This document shows positions 1 through 6,597 of a stretch of DNA of 8,512 nt, piece by piece. The notes under the pieces are model-generated. The model saw only the letters and a list, made by a program, of their open reading frames with translations. It was not told where the DNA came from and ran no database searches. How positions within the stretch are numbered: position 1 is the stretch's first letter; every line of letters begins with the position of its first letter. A program made the position numbers and the translations under genes. This DNA is from UBA1822 sp963634795 (GTDB lineage Bacteria; Bacillota; Negativicutes; Veillonellales; Dialisteraceae): the NCBI GenBank assembly GCA_963634795.1, contig CAVHDO010000069.1:1-8512 (forward strand), given 5' to 3'.

Positions 1-842
1 AAGGAAATATCTGCGCGGCGGTAGAGATTGTCGCCTTCGCGGCCGAAATCGGGATCTTCTTTCACGAAGATGTAGACGTAGAGATCGCCCGCGGGGCCTC
101 CGCGTGTCCCGGGTTCGCCTTCGCCGCCGATGCGCATTCGGACGCCGCTGTCGGCACCGGCCGGGATATTCACTTCGAGGGTCTTTTCTTTTTTCTGCAA
201 CCCGGAGCCGTGGCAGGTGTGGCATTTTTCTTGGATAATTTTCCCGCTTCCGCCGCAATGACGACAAGTAACTACATTCATCATCTGACCGAAAGGCGTC
301 CGCTGCACGACGCGCTCCTGCCCCGTGCCTTGGCAATGCGGACAAGTTTCCACTTTCGTCCCGGGCTCGGCACCGCTGCCATGGCAATGCGAGCAGGTCT
401 CGTCTTTTCTCACGCGGAAACTTTTCTTGACGCCTTTCGCCGCTTCTCGAAGGGTGATTTCCATATCGTAGCGCATATCCGCGCCGCGCATGGGACCGTT
501 CTGCCGCTGCCGGCCGCCGCCGGTGAACATGTCGAAAATATCGCCCATGTCAAAATTGAAACCGCCCGCGCCGCCGAAGCCGCCCGCGCCCGGACCGCCT
601 CCGCCCTGCTGTGCCTGTTCGTAGGCCGCATGACCCAGCTGATCGTATTGCGCGCGTTTATCCGCATCGGAGAGAGTCTGGTAGGCCTCATTGACCTCTT
701 TGAATTTCTCCGCCGCCGTGGGATCGTCCTTGTGCAAATCGGGATGATACTGCCGCGCGAGCTTGCGATACGCTTTTTTGATTTCATCCTCGGACGCGCT
801 TTTCCCCACGCCGAGAATGTCATAATAATCCTTTGCCGCCAT
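1..842 (-). CDS. dnaJ: Chaperone protein DnaJ (Hsp40), 3' end cut off by the window
   Basis: DnaJ is the cytoplasmic co-chaperone that brings unfolded substrates to DnaK and stimulates its ATPase. About 280 N-terminal residues are visible and the frame runs off the window edge, so roughly the last quarter (rest of the substrate-binding and dimerisation part) is missing. The J-domain spans about residues 4-70, with the HPD motif at 33-35 that is essential for stimulating DnaK. A Gly/Phe-rich linker follows at about 80-110 and includes DIFDMF at 101-106. The zinc-finger region has four CxxCxGxG repeats with cysteine pairs at 150/153, 167/170, 193/196 and 207/210, so it is a complete type I DnaJ up to the edge. 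The start ATG at 842-840 follows an AGGACGGAG ribosome binding site and lies 14 nt after the dnaK stop, as expected for the last gene of the heat-shock operon. Identification is secure. Confidence 0.98.
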   Translation of the reverse strand, partial: MAAKDYYDILGVGKSASEDEIKKAYRKLARQYHPDLHKDDPTAAEKFKEVNEAYQTLSDADKRAQYDQLGHAAYEQAQQGGGGPGAGGFGGAGGFNFDMGDIFDMFTGGGRQRQNGPMRGADMRYDMEITLREAAKGVKKSFRVRKDETCSHCHGSGAEPGTKVETCPHCQGTGQERVVQRTPFGQMMNVVTCRHCGGSGKIIQEKCHTCHGSGLQKKEKTLEVNIPAGADSGVRMRIGGEGEPGTRGGPAGDLYVYIFVKEDPDFGREGDNLYRRADIS

Positions 843-856
843 GTCTCCGTCCTGTC

Positions 857-2731
857 TTATTTGTTTTGATCGTCATCGACGACTTTGTAATCCGCATCGA
901 CCACATTATCGTCCTCTTTCTTCGCCTGTCCCTGATCGGTGCCTGCGCTCTGTGCGCCGCCGGCCTGCTGTGCCTGCTGCGCTTGCTGTGCCTGCTGATA
1001 CAACGCCTCCGTCAATTCGTGAAGCGGTTTCGTGAGCGCTTCGGCATCGGCTTTGATCTTGTCGATGTCATCGCCCTTGAGACTTTCTTTCAGTTTCTCA
1101 ATCCCGTCATTGACTTCCTTCACCTTCGCCGCGTCGCCCTTGTCGCCGATCTCGCGCACCGTCTTTTCCGCCTGGTACACAAGCGCTTCCGCGTCATTTT
1201 TCGCTGTCACGGCTTCTTTGCGCTTCTGATCCTCAGCCTCATGCGCCTTCGCGTCCTGTTGCATCTTCTCGATTTCCTCTTCGGAAAGACCGGTGGACGA
1301 CGTGATGTCAATCTTCTGCTCCTTGCCCGTCCCCATATCTTTGGCGGACACATGGACAATGCCATTCGCATCGATATCAAAGGAAACTTGAATTTTCGGC
1401 ACGCCTCTCGGAGCCGGCGGAATGTCGGAAAGTTCAAAACGGCCCAGTGTCTTATTGTCCTCCGCCATCGGGCGCTCGCCCTGCAAGACATGGATGTCGA
1501 CAGAAGGCTGATTATCCGCCGCCGTGGAGAAAATCTGCGTTTTCTGCGTCGGAATCGTCGTATTTCTCTTAATCATCGTCGTGAAGACGCCGCCCATCGT
1601 TTCAATGCCCAAAGACAGCGGCGTGACGTCGAGAAGGAGGACGTCTTTCACATCGCCCTTCAAGACGCCGGCCTGGATCGCCGCGCCGACCGCGACAGAT
1701 TCATCCGGATTGATGCCCTTGCTCGCTTCTTTGCCGAATTTTCTCTTAATCATTTCCTGCACGGCCGGAATACGGGACGAGCCGCCGACAAGCAGAATCT
1801 TTTCGATGTCGGACGTGGAAACGCCCGCATCTTTCATCGCGATGTCAATCGGCGCGACCGTCGCTTCCACAAGATCTTCGGTGATGCGGTCAAATTCCGC
1901 GCGCGTCAGATTCGCGACGAAATGCACCGGCTGTCCTTCGCTGTCCATCGTGATGAAGGGCAGATTGATTTCCGTGCTCATGACGCTGGAGAGCTCGATT
2001 TTCGCCTTTTCGCCCGCTTCTTTGAGACGCTGATCCGTCATGGGATCGCGTTTCAGCGCAAAGCCGTTCTGTTTCTGGAAAGTATCGGCAATCCAATTCA
2101 TGACGCGCGCATCAAAATCGTCGCCGCCGAGATGCCCGTTTCCGTTCGAAGCCTTCACTTCAAAGACGCCGTCCGCCAAATCCAGAATGGACACATCGAA
2201 AGTGCCGCCGCCCAAATCGTAGACGAGGAAGAGGTGTTCCTTGTCGTCCTTCACTTTGTCGAGGCCGTAAGCGAGCGAAGACGCCGTCGGTTCATTGATG
2301 ATACGGAGCACATTGAGCCCCGCGATTTTGCCCGCATCCTTCGTCGCCTGGCGCTGGCTGTCCGTGAAATACGCCGGGCAGGTGATGACGGCTTCCGTCA
2401 CCTTTTCGCCGAGATACGCTTCCGCATCCGTCTTGAGTTTCTGCAGAATCATCGCGGAAATTTCCTGCGGCGTGTAGCTCTTGCCGTCGATGTCCACCTT
2501 GTAATCGCTGCCCATGTGGCGCTTGATGGAAACAATCGTGCGCTGCGGATTCGACACCGCTTGGCGCTTGGCCAGCTGCCCCACCAGACGCTCACCCGTT
2601 TTGGAAAACCCAACGACGGACGGGGTGAGTCTCGAACCTTCCGCATTCGGAATGACGACGGGCTCGCCGCCTTCCATGACCGCGACAACGGAATTTGTCG
2701 TCCCCAAATCAATCCCAATCACTTTTGACAT
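857..2731 (-). CDS. dnaK: Chaperone protein DnaK (Hsp70)
   Basis: This is the ATP-dependent cytoplasmic Hsp70 that binds exposed hydrophobic peptides and works with DnaJ and GrpE. It is 624 residues and complete. The nucleotide-binding domain holds the phosphate motif IDLGTTNS (7-14), YDLGGGTFDVS (171-181) and the adenosine motif LVGGSSRIP (314-322). The interdomain linker DVLLLD is at 363-368, about 20 residues earlier than in proteobacterial DnaK. This matches the known Gram-positive form, which lacks an N-terminal-domain insert. The substrate-binding beta domain and helical lid follow. A tail of QQA repeats (579-590) and an acidic end, DADYKVVDDDQNK, complete the protein. The start ATG is preceded by AAGGAGG (2747-2741) at 9 nt. 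The gap to grpE upstream is 64 nt and to dnaJ downstream 14 nt. Expression should follow the CIRCE-controlled promoter before hrcA; no separate promoter was recognised. Confidence 0.99.
   Translation of the reverse strand: MSKVIGIDLGTTNSVVAVMEGGEPVVIPNAEGSRLTPSVVGFSKTGERLVGQLAKRQAVSNPQRTIVSIKRHMGSDYKVDIDGKSYTPQEISAMILQKLKTDAEAYLGEKVTEAVITCPAYFTDSQRQATKDAGKIAGLNVLRIINEPTASSLAYGLDKVKDDKEHLFLVYDLGGGTFDVSILDLADGVFEVKASNGNGHLGGDDFDARVMNWIADTFQKQNGFALKRDPMTDQRLKEAGEKAKIELSSVMSTEINLPFITMDSEGQPVHFVANLTRAEFDRITEDLVEATVAPIDIAMKDAGVSTSDIEKILLVGGSSRIPAVQEMIKRKFGKEASKGINPDESVAVGAAIQAGVLKGDVKDVLLLDVTPLSLGIETMGGVFTTMIKRNTTIPTQKTQIFSTAADNQPSVDIHVLQGERPMAEDNKTLGRFELSDIPPAPRGVPKIQVSFDIDANGIVHVSAKDMGTGKEQKIDITSSTGLSEEEIEKMQQDAKAHEAEDQKRKEAVTAKNDAEALVYQAEKTVREIGDKGDAAKVKEVNDGIEKLKESLKGDDIDKIKADAEALTKPLHELTEALYQQAQQAQQAQQAGGAQSAGTDQGQAKKEDDNVVDADYKVVDDDQNK
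965..997 (-). repeat. 9-nt imperfect tandem repeat inside dnaK
   Basis: Three 9-nt units plus a partial one (plus strand ctgctgtgc, ctgctgcgc, ttgctgtgc, then ctgctg) encode the QQA repeats of the DnaK C-terminal tail, residues about 579-590. The repeat is in frame, so gain or loss of a unit would change tail length without disrupting the protein. Glutamine/alanine-rich stretches just before the acidic end are common in bacterial DnaK and are thought to be flexible linker. Confidence 0.8.
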
Positions 2732-2795
2732 AATGTTTTTCCTCCTTATGAATTACGATTTAATTCTTATTCTTCCACGATTTTATTCTCACGTG

Positions 2796-3407
2796 CTACC
2801 CGCCGACGACCTGTACTTTGGCCGGACGAAGCACGATATCTTTCAACTTGTATCCTTTTTGCAGCACCGCGGCCACCGTTTCCTCCGGCAAATCCGCCGA
2901 CGGCACCTGCATGACCGCTTCGTGAATGTGCGGATCGAAGGTTTCCCCTTCCGCCGGAATTTCTTCCACGCCCAAATCGGCGAGCACTTTCAAAAGCTGC
3001 TTGTGCAAAAGCGCATACCCTTCGACATACGCCGCTCCGGCCGCGTCTTTTTCCATGTGAGAGAGCGCCCGCTCGCAATTGTCGACGACGGGCAAAAATT
3101 CTTTGGCGACCTCGGCCGTCATCTTGTCTTTCGCCTCTGCCTGCTCCGTGCGCGTGCGTTTCCGGAAATTGTCGAAATCCTGCTGCAGTCTTTGCTGCTG
3201 CCCGATCGCGACGGACATTTTTGCCAAGAGCGCTTCCTTCTCATTTTCCAAGGACAGCACTTTCTTTTCCGCTTCCTCCTTCAAAGTCAGCGCTTCTGCC
3301 AGCGCCGCGACGGAATCGGCCGCCGTTTCCTCCCCCGGCGTGTCGACGGCCGGCCGTTCCTCCGTCGCCGTCGTTTCCGGCTGCTCCTTCTTCTCCTTCT
3401 CTTCCAT
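2796..3407 (-). CDS. grpE: GrpE, nucleotide exchange factor for DnaK
   Basis: GrpE is the cytoplasmic dimeric factor that releases ADP from DnaK and is also regarded as a thermosensor of the chaperone cycle. The protein has 203 residues, normal for the family. Residues 1-30 are a charged, probably disordered tail rich in Glu and Lys. A long heptad-rich helix runs from about 33 to 110 and includes the family hallmark DFDNFRKR (77-84), followed by the EFLPVVDNCERAL region of the four-helix bundle. The C-terminal beta domain ends in the typical VLRPAKVQVVGG. The ATG start is 3 nt after the hrcA stop. Its ribosome binding site AAGGAG lies in the last two codons of hrcA, so translational coupling is likely. 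It is transcribed with hrcA, dnaK and dnaJ. Confidence 0.97.
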   Translation of the reverse strand: MEEKEKKEQPETTATEERPAVDTPGEETAADSVAALAEALTLKEEAEKKVLSLENEKEALLAKMSVAIGQQQRLQQDFDNFRKRTRTEQAEAKDKMTAEVAKEFLPVVDNCERALSHMEKDAAGAAYVEGYALLHKQLLKVLADLGVEEIPAEGETFDPHIHEAVMQVPSADLPEETVAAVLQKGYKLKDIVLRPAKVQVVGG

Positions 3408-3410
3408 GTC

Positions 3411-4421
3411 TTACTCCTTCCCCCGAATCAAACTTTCCAATCGCCTTTGCATGAAATACAAAAGCCCCACGATTCTCGCATATTCCATTCGCGTCGGCCC
3501 CAGCACCGCCATCGTCCCGACCGTCTTGCCGCCGACGGAAAATTCCGCCCGCACGACCGAAAGATCCGAAAGCGATTTTTCGCTGTTTTCCGAGCCGATT
3601 TTCACCGTGATCGGCGCTTCCGGCTTCGCATCCAGCATGTGATTCAATGTGTCGCGCTCTTCCAAAAGTTGCAAAATGTCCTGCATCCGGTCCACATTGC
3701 GAAATTCCGGCTGACGCATGAGACCCGCCGTGCCGCCCGTGAACACTTTCCGCTCCGGCGAAAGCGCGCTGTCGAGAGCCGCAAACACGCCGTTGAAACA
3801 AGACAAATCTCGCTCGGCTTCTTTTTGAAACGACAGAATCAAACTTTCGGAAAGCGAAGAAATATCGCGCCCGTGCAGGAAACCATTCAGCCGCTCCACC
3901 AAGAATTGCAATTCTTCAAGCGATGAGCCTTCGGGAATCGGCACGACCTGATTGGAAACTTGGCCCTCGCCGGTCACGACGAGCAAAATCGCCCGCCGCT
4001 CATCCAGCGGCAAAAATTTCGCGTATTGGAATGTCGACGCCCGTTCTCCGCTGCGCACGGCGACGGACAATGTCTGTGTGAGCTTGGCCACGGTGCGCGC
4101 CATATTGCGGAAAACTTCATCCACACGCGACGCTCCCACCATTTCCAACAGACGCGTCTCCTCGTCGGGTGACATTTTCGCAGGCTCCATGAGCGAATCC
4201 ACATAGAAACGATAGCCCTTGATGGACGGAATCCGACCGGCCGACGTGTGCGGCTGCACCAGATACCCTTCGTCCTCCAAATCGAGCATTTCATTTCGGA
4301 TCGTCGCGCTGGAAACGCCCAAATCAAAATGGCGCGCAATCGTCCGAGAGCTCACGGGCTCGGCCGACGACACATACGCCTGCACAATCGCCCAAAGAAT
4401 CCTCTTCTTTCGCGCATCCAT
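3411..4421 (-). CDS. hrcA: Heat-inducible transcription repressor HrcA
   Basis: HrcA is the dimeric repressor that binds CIRCE and shuts off the dnaK operon; in known systems GroEL helps it fold, so chaperone demand relieves repression. With the start at 4421 the protein is 336 residues and begins MDARKKRILWAIV, as HrcA proteins usually do. The N-terminal winged helix-turn-helix spans about 1-75, with the conserved recognition segment SSATIRNEMLDLEDEGYL (37-54) followed by HTSAGRIPS. The rest is the GAF-like and inserted dimerisation region, ending in the typical LLYFMQRRLESLI. The open frame extends to a GTG at 4463, but that codon lies inside the CIRCE operator and has no ribosome binding site. 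The ATG at 4421 has GGAGG at a 9-nt spacing and is preferred. The gene is first in the operon and represses itself. Confidence 0.97.
   Translation of the reverse strand: MDARKKRILWAIVQAYVSSAEPVSSRTIARHFDLGVSSATIRNEMLDLEDEGYLVQPHTSAGRIPSIKGYRFYVDSLMEPAKMSPDEETRLLEMVGASRVDEVFRNMARTVAKLTQTLSVAVRSGERASTFQYAKFLPLDERRAILLVVTGEGQVSNQVVPIPEGSSLEELQFLVERLNGFLHGRDISSLSESLILSFQKEAERDLSCFNGVFAALDSALSPERKVFTGGTAGLMRQPEFRNVDRMQDILQLLEERDTLNHMLDAKPEAPITVKIGSENSEKSLSDLSVVRAEFSVGGKTVGTMAVLGPTRMEYARIVGLLYFMQRRLESLIRGKE
3414..3419 (-). promoter_or_regulatory. grpE ribosome binding site inside the hrcA 3' end
   Basis: AAGGAG on the minus strand forms the last two sense codons of hrcA (Lys-Glu), followed directly by TAA, GAC and the grpE ATG. 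The spacing to the start is 6 nt. A ribosome finishing hrcA would uncover or hand over to this site, which suggests translational coupling of the two genes. Confidence 0.85.
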
Positions 4422-4430
4422 GACAAGAAA

Positions 4431-4435
4431 CCTCC
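4431..4435 (-). promoter_or_regulatory. hrcA ribosome binding site
   Basis: GGAGG on the minus strand lies 9 nt before the ATG at 4421-4419 and decides the hrcA start against the upstream GTG at 4463-4461. It lies about 17 nt downstream of the CIRCE operator. Confidence 0.85.
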
Positions 4436-4452
4436 GTTTTTCATTCTTGCTA

Positions 4453-4479
4453 TTAGCACTCACTTCCTTTGAGTGCTAA
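4453..4479 (-). promoter_or_regulatory. CIRCE operator (HrcA binding site)
   Basis: This is a perfect match to the CIRCE consensus: TTAGCACTC, a 9-nt spacer, then GAGTGCTAA. Being palindromic, it reads the same on both strands. It lies about 11 nt after the -10 box of the operon promoter and 31 nt before the hrcA start codon. It is therefore within the transcribed leader, where HrcA binding would block transcription. In other Bacillota the same inverted repeat also acts as a 5' RNA hairpin that affects message stability. It is the only CIRCE in the window. Confidence 0.98.
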
Positions 4480-4490
4480 CGTCTATGCAT

Positions 4491-4519
4491 AGAATACCAT
4501 TCTCCTCTCGGAATGTCAA
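4491..4519 (-). promoter_or_regulatory. Sigma-A-type promoter of the hrcA-grpE-dnaK-dnaJ operon
   Basis: The minus strand carries a consensus -35 TTGACA (4519-4514), a 17-nt spacer and a -10 TATTCT (4496-4491, four of six consensus bases). The predicted start of transcription is near 4484, so CIRCE begins about five bases into the RNA. This is the usual layout for class I heat-shock operons of Bacillota, in which induction comes from losing the repressor and not from an alternative sigma factor. Confidence 0.88.
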
Positions 4520-4533
4520 GAAAAATCAAAAAG

Positions 4534-4579
4534 AAAAAACTGCGAACAAAGTGTCGTTACACTTCATTCGCAGTTTTTT
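4534..4579 (-). terminator. Strong, probably bidirectional intrinsic terminator between typA and the heat-shock operon
   Basis: A 13-bp perfect outer stem pairs AAAAAACTGCGAA with TTCGCAGTTTTTT. It is followed by a 2x2 mismatch, a 6-bp inner stem (AAGTGT/ACACTT) and a CGTT loop. There is a T tract on each strand, so it could stop transcripts from either side. On the coding strand it lies about 100 nt after the typA stop and 15 nt before the -35 box of the hrcA promoter. It therefore insulates the HrcA-controlled operon from typA readthrough. Confidence 0.9.
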
Positions 4580-4580
4580 G

Positions 4581-4674
4581 CTATCCGTTATCCGTGTGAC
4601 CGTTTGCCGTAAACCGTGCGTGAACACTATCGCATCTCGCCGAACAGGAAAATCGGTAAACGGATAACGGACAG
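4581..4674. repeat. Heptamer-built inverted repeat element A, 3' of typA
   Basis: The left arm consists of units ending in CCGT at about 7-nt steps (TATCCGT, TATCCGT, an 8-nt GTGACCGT, TTGCCGT, AAACCGT; 4582-4617). The right arm (4655-4674) is the reverse-complement type, with ACGG at the same step. Bases 4581-4595 pair with 4660-4674 at 14 of 15 positions, giving a hairpin with a 64-nt loop. The inside contains ACCGTGC (4613-4619), ACACT (4624-4628) and AAAATC (4649-4654), which recur in the same order in the element at 7257-7390. It begins right after the terminator and ends 6 nt from the typA stop codon. The function is unknown; it resembles a dispersed intergenic repeat. The existence of the repeat is clear, but its status as a family rests on only two copies. 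Confidence 0.7.
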
Positions 4675-4680
4675 CCGTTA

Positions 4681-6495
4681 TTATTTATTTTTTATATTCG
4701 CATTCTTATAGCGAATCTGACGGGAAAGAATACTCTTTCTCATGCGGACGGAAGTCGGCGTGACTTCGACGAGTTCGTCGTCGCGAATCCATTCCAGCGC
4801 CGATTCCAGCGTGAACTGGCGGGGCGGCGGGAGGCGGATGGCGTCGTCGGAGGCCGCGGCACGTGTATTCGTCAAATGTTTCTTCTTGCACGGATTCACG
4901 TCCATATCATTGTCACGGGCATTTTCGCCGATAATCATACCTTCGTAGACTTCGACGCCCGGCCCGATGAAAAGTTCGCCGCGGTCGAGCACGGAATTGA
5001 GGCCGTACGCCGTCGTCGTGCCCGCCTCGAACGCGACGAGCGAGCCGCGCGTCCTTTCCGGAATGTCACCCTTGTACGGCGTGTAGCCCTGGAAAACATG
5101 ATACATGATACCCGTACCGCGCGTCATGGTCAACATTTCATTGCGAAAACCGATGAGTCCGCGCGCCGGAATGGAAAAATCCATTTTCATATAGCCGGCG
5201 AGCTCTTCCATGGAAATCATTTCCGCACGACGCGGTCCCAGCCCTTCCATGACGGCGCCCATGAATTCCTGCGGCACCTCCACCGTCAGGCGTTCCATCG
5301 GTTCGCATTTCTTGCCGTCGATTGTTTTGTAAATGACCTGCGGCTTGGAAATTTCCAGCTCAAAACCTTCGCGTCGCATCATTTCAATCAAAACGGAAAT
5401 ATGCAGCTCGCCGCGGCCCGACACGGTGAAAGCGTCGGAGCTGTCCGTATCTTCCACGCGAAGCGCGACATTCGTTTCGATTTCCTTTTCCAGACGGGCG
5501 CGGATGTGGCGACTCGTCACGAAATCGCCTTCGCGACCCGCAAACGGGCTCTTATTGACATGGAACACCATGGACAGCGTCGGCTCGTCGATATGAATGG
5601 ACGGCAGCGCTTCCGGATTGTCCGCATCGGCGACCGTTTCCCCGATATTGATATCTTTGAAACCGGCCATCGCGACGATGTCTCCCATTTCCGCTTCTTC
5701 GACCGGCGTGCGCTTCATGCCCTGCCAAACGAAAAGCTGACCGATACGATCGTTTCTCGTCTTTTCGCCGTCCGTAATCGCGACCTGCTGCCCGACGCGC
5801 ACCTTGCCGCGCGTGACGCGACCGATGGCGACTTTGCCAAGGTATTCATCGGCATCCAGCGTCGTCGTCATGATTTGCAGCCCGCCGTCCGCATCGCCTT
5901 CCGGCGCGGGAATGTATTTCAAAATCGTATCGAAAAGCGGCGTCAAATCCTTCGCTTCGTCACTCATGTGAAGCTTCGCGATCCCGGCGCGCGCCGAAGC
6001 GTACACCAGCGGGAAATCCAGCTGATCCTCATCGGCATCGAGCTCCATGAAAAGCTCCAAAATTTCTCCTTCGACATCGGAAATGCGTTCGTCGGGGCGA
6101 TCGATTTTATTGATGACGACAATCGGCTTGAGCTTGTGCTCGAGCGCCTTGCGAAGGACGTACTTCGTCTGCGGCATCGGTCCCTCATGGGAATCGACGA
6201 CCAAGAGCACGCCGTCCACCATATTCAAAATGCGTTCGACTTCGCCGCCGAAATCCGCGTGCCCGGGGGTGTCGACGATATTGAGCTTCACGCCGTCGTG
6301 CATGACGGACGTGTTTTTGGACAAAATCGTAATGCCGCGTTCGCGTTCGAGCGGATTGGAATCCATCACGCGCTCTTCCACCTTCTGATTTTCGCGGAAA
6401 ATATGACTCTGCTTGAGCATCGCATCCACCAGCGTCGTCTTCCCGTGATCGACGTGCGCGATGATGGCGATATTCCGAATGTCTTCTCTCTTCAT
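4681..6495 (-). CDS. typA: Translational GTPase TypA/BipA
   Basis: TypA is an EF-G-like GTPase that binds the ribosome and is linked to stress, low-temperature growth and 50S subunit assembly. The protein is 604 residues, close to the 607 of E. coli BipA. All GTPase motifs are present: G1 AHVDHGKT (13-20), G2 RGITI (53-57), G3 DTPGHADF (75-82), G4 NKID (129-132) and G5 SAR (167-169). A beta-barrel domain follows at about 205-295, then EF-G III/V-like domains. The TypA-specific C-terminal domain includes the marker region around CKKKHLTNTRAA and PPRQFTLESALEW. The ATG start has AGGAG 7 nt upstream and the protein begins MKREDIRNIAIIAHVDHGKT, typical of the family. The gene appears monocistronic: it has its own promoter upstream and a strong terminator downstream. 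Identification is secure. Confidence 0.98.
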   Translation of the reverse strand: MKREDIRNIAIIAHVDHGKTTLVDAMLKQSHIFRENQKVEERVMDSNPLERERGITILSKNTSVMHDGVKLNIVDTPGHADFGGEVERILNMVDGVLLVVDSHEGPMPQTKYVLRKALEHKLKPIVVINKIDRPDERISDVEGEILELFMELDADEDQLDFPLVYASARAGIAKLHMSDEAKDLTPLFDTILKYIPAPEGDADGGLQIMTTTLDADEYLGKVAIGRVTRGKVRVGQQVAITDGEKTRNDRIGQLFVWQGMKRTPVEEAEMGDIVAMAGFKDINIGETVADADNPEALPSIHIDEPTLSMVFHVNKSPFAGREGDFVTSRHIRARLEKEIETNVALRVEDTDSSDAFTVSGRGELHISVLIEMMRREGFELEISKPQVIYKTIDGKKCEPMERLTVEVPQEFMGAVMEGLGPRRAEMISMEELAGYMKMDFSIPARGLIGFRNEMLTMTRGTGIMYHVFQGYTPYKGDIPERTRGSLVAFEAGTTTAYGLNSVLDRGELFIGPGVEVYEGMIIGENARDNDMDVNPCKKKHLTNTRAAASDDAIRLPPPRQFTLESALEWIRDDELVEVTPTSVRMRKSILSRQIRYKNANIKNK

Positions 6496-6536
6496 ACTTG
6501 TCTCCTACTGACAAAACCCGATATGACGTAATTCGT

Positions 6537-6565
6537 ATTATAACAAACAGAAAAAAGGAAATAAA
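6537..6565 (-). promoter_or_regulatory. typA promoter with a perfect extended -10
   Basis: The minus strand shows TGT followed by TATAAT (6542-6537), a perfect extended -10 element. At 17-nt spacing the -35 position (6565-6560) is TTTATT, a poor match that overlaps the T-rich tail of the upstream terminator. Extended -10 promoters commonly tolerate a weak -35. The leader to the typA start codon would be about 35 nt. Confidence 0.75.
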
Positions 6566-6597
6566 GAGGAAATTTTTACAGGAAACAAATTTCCTCA
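6551..6597 (-). terminator. Probable terminator of the GNAT gene, overlapping its stop codon
   Basis: On the minus strand GAGGAAATTT (6596-6587) pairs perfectly with AAATTTCCTC (6575-6566) around an 11-nt loop. A T-rich tail follows (TTTATTTCC, then TTTTTT at 6556-6551). The stem has only four G/C pairs, so it is weaker than the terminator at 4534-4579. The stop codon TGA (6597-6595) supplies the first bases of the stem. The tail overlaps the -35 position of the typA promoter. Confidence 0.6.

Noticed and set aside
833..2728. A 631-residue plus-strand open frame lying opposite dnaK.
   Set aside because: It mirrors dnaK almost exactly and gives an unlikely Arg/His/Phe-rich product. Long frames opposite dnaK are a known artefact of GC-rich codon use and have been mis-annotated before as NAD-specific glutamate dehydrogenase.
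2514..3926. A 470-residue plus-strand open frame spanning the antisense of dnaK, grpE and hrcA.
   Set aside because: It crosses three genes of a conserved operon on the opposite strand, has low-complexity Arg/Leu/Phe composition and no supporting ribosome binding site or domain.
4461..4463. GTG as the start of hrcA, giving 350 residues.
   Set aside because: The codon lies inside the CIRCE operator, has no ribosome binding site, and adds 14 residues absent from typical HrcA proteins. ATG at 4421 has GGAGG at good spacing.
4876..6531. A 551-residue plus-strand open frame opposite typA.
   Set aside because: It is antisense to a fully conserved GTPase, rich in His, Arg and Phe, and has no recognisable domain. 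It is a codon-bias shadow.
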